DNA from: Spisula solida
Taxonomy: Eukaryota > Mollusca > Bivalvia > Venerida > Mactridae
Length of the DNA: 64,000 bases
Assembly: GCA_947247005.1 (NCBI GenBank)
Contig: OX365954.1
Coordinates: 450,001 to 514,000 of the forward strand
Direction of reading: 5' to 3'
The position numbers and the translations under genes were made by a program. This document shows positions 58,931-64,000 of this stretch, piece by piece (the first letter of the stretch is position 1; each line of letters begins with the position of its first letter). The notes beneath the pieces are model-generated. The model worked only from the letters and a program-made list of their open reading frames with translations. It was not told the origin of the DNA and did no database searches.

Positions 58931-59172
58931 TGTATGAGGGTCAGTCAAAAATAACTGAGAGTTACTAAATAATGCTTAGGAAAATCAGTTTTTGTACATT
59001 TTCTACACATTATTGTGGCAACTATATTTATAAGCCTATATCTGATGACAGAATTCACCAGAAGACCCGCACCGAATAATATTTGACAATGATCAATTGG
59101 AAATACAACTGCAAATATATTTTGAAAGCTTAAATTAACAACTCTCAGTTATTTTTGACTGACCCTCGTACA
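58931..59172. mobile_element. 242-bp mariner-type MITE
   Basis: Left end TGTATGAGGGTCAGTCAAAA then ATAACTGAGAGTT; the right end is its inverse (AACTCTCAGTTATTTTTGAC then TGACCCTCGTACA), 33 bp with one difference. It is flanked by TA on both sides (58929-58930 and 59173-59174), the Tc1/mariner target duplication. No transposase. Confidence 0.85.
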
Positions 59173-59414
59173 TATTCAGCATACAATTTGTATTTTCCCC
59201 CAGTAATATGCCTCAACAAATAGAGCAGGTAGGTCTGAAAGGAGCATCTGCTCTTTGAAAGTATAGAAAAAAGCGAAAATATCAAATTATGTTTGCCAAT
59301 GCCATAAAAACATTCAGGATCACAGCAAATGTTATAGGCAAGGTTGGATACCTGATACAAGTTTTTCAGGACTTTTAATGAAAAGTTATATAAACGTGTA
59401 TGAATATATTTCAG

Positions 59415-59577
59415 TTGCTGCGGATGCATTTTCTGTGTGTTGTAAGCAACATACTATCATGCTGGACACAGACAGCGCTAGTTTTGGATTCACACTACGT
59501 GGTGGTGTATGTCAGAACAGACTCAAGTCTCGACCTCTGACAGTAACACAGATCAGACCTGGAGGTTCTGCTGACAG
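59415..59577 (+). CDS. GRIP1: GRIP-like gene, PDZ2 exon 1
   Basis: Acceptor ATATATTTCAG and donor GTACACAC; 163 nt, phase 1 in and phase 2 out. It encodes VAADAFSVCCKQHTIMLDTD, then SASFGFTLRGGVCQNRLKSR and PLTVTQIRPGGSAD plus two bases of Arg. FGFTLRGG is the carboxylate-binding loop, and RPLTVTQIRPGG parallels vertebrate GRIP PDZ2 (RPVVITCVRPGG). Confidence 0.9.
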
Positions 59578-59726
59578 GTACACACTTATATATTATACAC
59601 TGCAACCTCTCTAGAACAGTACTACCTTCAGATAGCGTGCCGTTGTTAACTTGCAACAATTTTCAACTTGTCAAAAATAATTATCTGATGATAGTTATTT
59701 ATGAATATTCTTCTATTTATTTGTAG

Positions 59727-59872
59727 AGAAGGATCGTTGAAGCCGAGTGATCGTATTCTTGCTGTGAATGAATTCAGTACGGTGTTTCTAACATTGACAG
59801 AGATGAATATGTTACTGGCACAATGTAACGAGGAAACAACGTTCACTGTCGAGTATGATGTGTCGGTTATAG
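59727..59872 (+). CDS. GRIP1: GRIP-like gene, PDZ2 exon 2
   Basis: Acceptor TTTATTTGTAG and donor GTAAGTAT; 146 nt, phase 2 in and phase 1 out. It encodes EGSLKPSDRILAVNEFS, then LTEMNMLLAQCNEETTFTVE and YDVSVI. EG.LKP.DR.L.V and EYDVSV are close to the vertebrate GRIP PDZ2 pattern. It has the same length and phases as PDZ1 exon 3. Confidence 0.9.
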
Positions 59873-59928
59873 GTAAGTATAGCACAGAGAATTTGACATG
59901 ATCCTCACCTCTATGCATGAATGTAGGG

Positions 59929-60029
59929 TTAACGCATGCTTTTTCTTGCTATTACATCTGCAGAGTCCCGAGGGCACCAACGCTTCCGAGGGACTCTGCA
60001 GATGTTATAGCACGAAAAAGCATGCGTAA
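59929..60029. mobile_element. 101-bp palindrome
   Basis: The arms of about 45 bp run from TTAACGCATGCTTTTTCTTG to CACGAAAAAGCATGCGTAAA around CCCGAGGGCACCAACGCTTC. It ends exactly where the next element begins. Confidence 0.7.
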
Positions 60030-60030
60030 A

Positions 60031-61050
60031 CAGGGGCGGATCCAGGATTTGGCGTTAGGGGGGGCGTACATTCATGTATTGACACCCCCCCCCCCCCCCC
60101 TAATAGAATGTGCGAGCGAAGCGAGCAAGAAAAAATGTATCTCTGAGAAGCATTCCACACAATTTCCTTCTTCATCTTATAATATTCATTGATAAAGTTA
60201 ATGTGAGAGTAAGGCGAGCAAGAATATAATTAATTATTTGAGCAGCATATCCCGCATACTCATTCCCTACTTGACAAACTTAACTGATAGCGGTTGTGCG
60301 AGCGGAGCGAGCAAGAAAAAAATGCAATTATCTATTTCAGCAGCATACACCACACACTTATCACTTGGTAATATTCACTGATTTAGTAATTGTAAGAATT
60401 GGAACAAAATCAGTGTTTATCTGAGCAGCATACCCAACAAACTCATTGATAAATCGAAAACTTTCATTGAATTTGCGTAGATCTACAGCGAGCGAAACGA
60501 GCAAGAAAAATCGTTGTTTATATAGCCAGGACTAACGATAATCGACTGGATAATATTCACTGATATATAGCTGCTGTGAATACGTCACAAAGAAAAAATG
60601 CACTTTCTATCTGAGCAGCATACCCTGCGAACTCCAGGGCTTCACTTTTGTTCAAGTGGAAATGTGAAATACTTGGGATCCAGCGACTAGGGGGTCCAGT
60701 CTGCCTCGTGACGTTCTAAAAAGAACCAAGGAATTCGTCAGCTGCATTCTGAGATATCTTTTTTTTAATGAAAAGGACAGGTTTATTAGAAAATCAAGCC
60801 AACTGTATTAATCTTTTATGACTTGTCAGACATTTTTAATGTGCAAGAATCTCTGTAGCCGCTGTTTGGCACCTTGCTACCAATCAGCCATATCTTGTTG
60901 CTTGCATACAGCATTAAGTTCATTTTAAAATCAAATTTAAAAAAATTGCTATCAATATTGTTCTTACATCCAAAATATGATAAATTACCTAGGCTCCGAC
61001 GATTTTAGGGGGGGCTTACGCCGGGTCCGCACCCCTTGGATCCGCCTATG
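60031..61050 (+). mobile_element. hAT-like non-autonomous element, 1,020 bp
   Basis: Left end CAGGGGCGGATCCAGGATTT, right end CCTTGGATCCGCCTATG, inverse over about 14 bp with two differences. GTAAA occurs directly on both sides (60026-60030 and 61051-61055). The inside has four or five degenerate units with GCGAGCAAGAAAAA and GAGCAGCATACC. There is no transposase. CAGGGGCGG termini suggest hAT, but hAT normally makes 8-bp duplications, so the assignment is tentative. Confidence 0.6.
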
Positions 61051-61270
61051 GTAAACGCTATTATAGCATTCAAAACATCAATTTATGCGTTTGAATTTCG
61101 AAATAATTACATTTTGGCGGGAAATTTTGTGGCTTTATCAGCTCAGAGATCTTGCCTAATTTAGAATGAGTTTGAGACAAATCTCAAGTTTGAGTTCTTG
61201 AAGTGATGACATCAGAGTGAAATAATGTCTTAAAAAAAATGATGTCATAGTTGCAAGTCGCTGGCTTAGA

Positions 61271-61389
61271 ATTAGAAGGACGTAAGTACAAACCCAATAT
61301 TTTGAGAAAACAGGAAAAAAACTGTTTGAAAACTACTCTTTACTTTTGGAAAAACAAGCTTTTTATACTTCATTATGGTCAACATGATC
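61271..61389 (+). repeat. Dispersed repeat shared with 29698-29803
   Basis: CAATATTTTGAGAAAACAGG, TTTGAAAACTACTCTTTACT and AAACAAGCTTTTTATACTTC follow the order seen at 29710-29800. Confidence 0.6.
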
Positions 61390-61451
61390 ACTTCTGATTT
61401 TCATTGAGCTACGGAGGCACACTAGATTGATTATATGATTGTATGTTTCAG

Positions 61452-61599
61452 ATGCTGTACAGAAAGCAAGTGGACCTTTATTGATAGAGATAGACAAAAC
61501 ACCTGGTGCTGCATTGGGTATAACATTGTCTCATGCTAGACATAAAGGCAAACATTGTGTCTGTATAGATAGTATACGACCTATGTCTATAGCTGATAG
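61452..61599 (+). CDS. GRIP1: GRIP-like gene, PDZ3 exon 1 (GC donor)
   Basis: Acceptor TGTATGTTTCAG; 148 nt, phase 1 in and phase 2 out. It encodes DAVQKASGPLLIEIDKTPGA, then ALGITLSHARHKGKHCVCID and SIRPMSIAD plus two bases of Arg. ALGITL is the carboxylate-binding loop. The donor is AG/GCAAGTA, a GC-AG intron. The only nearby GT would break both the phase and the conserved [12 protein letters not shown] junction. ASGPLL and KTPGA.LG agree with vertebrate GRIP PDZ3. Confidence 0.9.
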
Positions 61600-61916
61600 G
61601 CAAGTATAACGTAGACAAATTATCTTGTAAAATTATTTTATGGTTCTTTAACCCTTTACTCAACAGATACGTTATTTTATACCCCTATCCTATGTCTACC
61701 ACTATTTATCCAATAATGAGTATGTAGGGAAGGGAGACAATTCACTAATGGAAATTGACTTAGCAATACTTAATCAAGGGAGATCATTCTTGATATTTAG
61801 ATAGTAGGGTGTTTAAAGTAAAGGGTTTATACTCATGTTGTAAATGATGGCATATATTATGACAGAATGATTCAAATCAGAAGAGAATAACTAACAAGAT
61901 TGCCTGTTTATTGTAG

Positions 61917-62101
61917 GTGTGGAGCGTTACATGTTGGTGACCTCATTCTCTCAATAGATGGCGCTGCTGTAGAACATATGACAGTCGCGGAAGCTACCCA
62001 GTTACTGAAAGCTTCACATGGTGATCAAATCAAAATGGAGATTTTACCGACGAGATTAGTGGAACAAAAGATGTCTACAGATATGGTCTATCTGAACGCA
62101 G
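61917..62101 (+). CDS. GRIP1: GRIP-like gene, PDZ3 exon 2
   Basis: Acceptor GTTTATTGTAG and donor GTATGTTC; 185 nt, phase 2 in and phase 1 out. It encodes [20 protein letters not shown], then [20 protein letters not shown] and EILPTRL, followed by the linker [28 protein letters not shown] and AEATQ.L are very close to vertebrate GRIP PDZ3, the strongest single reason for the gene name. The gene continues beyond the window. Confidence 0.9.
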
Positions 62102-64000
62102 GTATGTTCTATTGGTACTACCAAATATCACAGTGTTTGCCTGATCAAAATCCCAAATAGTCAAATGTTTAAACTTAACATGTACACTATATTATTCGTC
62201 CCCGGCTTACCATTTATATTGATATGAATTAAAATATGGTTGATGGGGTTTTTAGTTTTGATTTATTACCAGTATGTATCAGGGCTCCTACAATTCTTGA
62301 ATAATCCGGAAATCCCGATTTACTGCACTAGAAAGAATGAAAAAAAATTCAGAGAACTGACAAAGTTATGGTCATTTGGAATTTCATAACTTGAATTTTA
62401 ACTACAAAACTATGTTTGAACGGAGTTTTGGTGTAGAGATGTATGTTTATGGCAACCGAAACATTGTTGCGATTCATTTTCAGGATTGGGCATCATGCCT
62501 CAGTAGAATCCCTGATGTATGTTTAAGGAACCAAACTTAATGAAGTACAGTCAAACCTGTCTTGACTTAAGCAATCTTATCTGGGAATGTTTTGATTAAA
62601 GCAAGTGACTTACTTTTACTTTTCCTCTTCATCCCCAATGGGACATAAGGCTACAACAAGCTCTCTCCATCTTCTGCTGTCCTTTGCTATGTATTGGGAC
62701 TGGCCAAAGCAAGTGACTGGGTACTTAATTAAAAAAAAATCGAATAAGGATTTCATGTAATAGGCTGTTTAGGATGGGTGGTTGTTTAGTTTAGGTGACT
62801 TACACAGGTTTGACTGTATTTCAGGTTTGTTTGTCTGAAACCTGATTATTCCAATATTGTTTAAATTTATCCATACAATTCTGATGATAACATTCTTAGA
62901 TATAGCTTCATGAATTTCCCATAGTTACCGTACATACCTGCCATTTCTAGGTCAAAACATTAAGCACATATTAATCAACCTGAAATTACTAAACCAGTCT
63001 GTTAAACTAATCTTACATTAGTGAAATGGTTTGGTACCTGGCGATCTGGGTTTGATTTTCAGTCATGGCCTGGGTTTGATTCCCGGTCACAGCCTGGATT
63101 TGATTCCCAACTGAACCAACCAAGCACAGAAAACATAGAACACATACAAGGCACAATGCCCAACTAATCAAGTAAAGATCTGCCAAAAACCAGTCTTCTA
63201 AAGGGTTTATTTTAGAACCAGTCTGTGTATTGCTGGACTGGTCTGTTATATCAGAATCAGCCTATTGTGTATATTGTATAACCAATTGTTATCAGCTGTA
63301 AGAAACTGGTCCATATTTGTTTTCAGGATAATGCATGTTGTCCATTGGTACTTAGTAATATGGTAAACTTCCATTAAGCATGGATAAACTCTGTCTCAAG
63401 TAGATATGTCTGTTTCTATTGAATCATGAAATCTTACATTTAGGCATGCTTGTATATGTATGTACAGATATGCAATTTTGTTTTCGATGTGGCTTAATAA
63501 TTTTTTTTTCAAAATATGTCAATCTTTCTTATTTCACTCCTCCTTTATTGTGCACTATTTCTTATTTCATGTTGAACTGCCCTTTGAATGTTAATCTGTA
63601 ACTTGCTAATTATTAAAAAAAATCTTAAATTAAGAAATATTCTCACCAATCTGTTTGAAGTTCTGACTTTTATTTCTGTACTTTATTCTTTAATTTTGTC
63701 TCATTTATGTACATACATATCAATAATTAACATCTACGACTAAATGTTCAGCTGCTTACAGTTTAAACAATTATGTCAATTTGCTGCTAGTGATTGTCAT
63801 TGTGCTTCACCTGGGCTAAGTTAGGTCTTATGGAAATATTGATGGATAACTTGTAGACATATTTTATCCATTGCTTTATTGAATGTTGTACTTCCCTGAA
63901 CACCGATGTCTACTGCAGTATAATGTCTCACGTTCACTATAATCTCTCGTTAGGATATAGCCCCAAAAACTAGTTAACTGAATCCGATATTGTGTATAAC
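62102..64000. other. GRIP-like intron after PDZ3, to window end
   Basis: No further PDZ exon or splice-bounded coding segment was found, so the following exons lie outside. It contains the MITE at 62278-62516 and a small tandem repeat at 63048-63110 (CCTGGGTTTGATTCCCGGTC, about 28-bp units). Confidence 0.5.
62278..62516. mobile_element. 239-bp MITE, family F
   Basis: Left end ATCAGGGCTCCTACAATTCT, right end CAGTAGAATCCCTGAT; the outer ATCAGGG/CCCTGAT are exact inverses and GAATTGTAG/CAGTAGAAT partly so. Two diverged copies lie in other introns of the same gene (55655 and 56926). Confidence 0.6.

Noticed and set aside
59917..60192. 91-codon plus-strand frame as a gene
   Set aside because: It crosses the palindrome, the hAT-like terminus and a C-run; no coding signature.

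Overview
This is nuclear DNA from an animal, most likely a bivalve mollusc. The gene models have many short exons with GT-AG introns. tRNA-Tyr genes carry introns. Non-LTR retrotransposons, tRNA-derived SINEs and many small inverted-repeat elements fill the introns and intergenic DNA. Families of the kind described from bivalves occur, such as an element bounded by ATGCCCCC/GGGGGCAT that contains tandem ~155-bp units. The phylum is an inference; no rRNA or mitochondrial marker is present.

Layout. 1-11.8 kb: no host gene seen; microsatellite, several MITE-like elements, the 155-bp-unit element and decayed LINE fragments. 11.9-15.2 kb, minus strand: six exons of an unrecognised single-pass membrane protein whose splice phases agree at every junction. 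Its tyrosine-rich cytoplasmic tail ends in a segment that is present three times in tandem, two copies lying behind the stop codon. A possible first exon lies far upstream at 23.6 kb. 15.7-21.1 kb: four intron-containing tRNA-Tyr genes (one +, three -), two minisatellites, and a 1,994-bp foldback element inserted 4 bp upstream of one tRNA gene with a 6-bp target duplication. 22-31 kb: transposon debris, a SINE, a 55-bp tandem array and palindromes. 31.4-35.6 kb: a recent, 5'-truncated L1/Tx1-like LINE with an open 1,178-codon frame and a perfect 15-bp target duplication; the ATG of that frame lies in the duplicated host DNA. 36.8-37.6 kb: an older LINE 3' end.

38.4-64 kb, plus strand: the 5' part of a GRIP-type (glutamate receptor interacting protein) scaffold gene, with a probable first coding exon, a linker exon and seven exons encoding PDZ1, PDZ2 and PDZ3. 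All phases agree, each PDZ is split at the same arginine codon, and one intron uses a GC donor. The gene runs off the right edge. Its introns contain SINEs, MITEs, a 43-bp minisatellite and a hAT-like element.

The two host genes have no visible functional link. The most unusual structures are the foldback element with 21-bp periodic arms at the tRNA-Tyr locus, the triplicated C-terminal coding segment of the membrane protein, and the LINE whose start codon was supplied by its target site.
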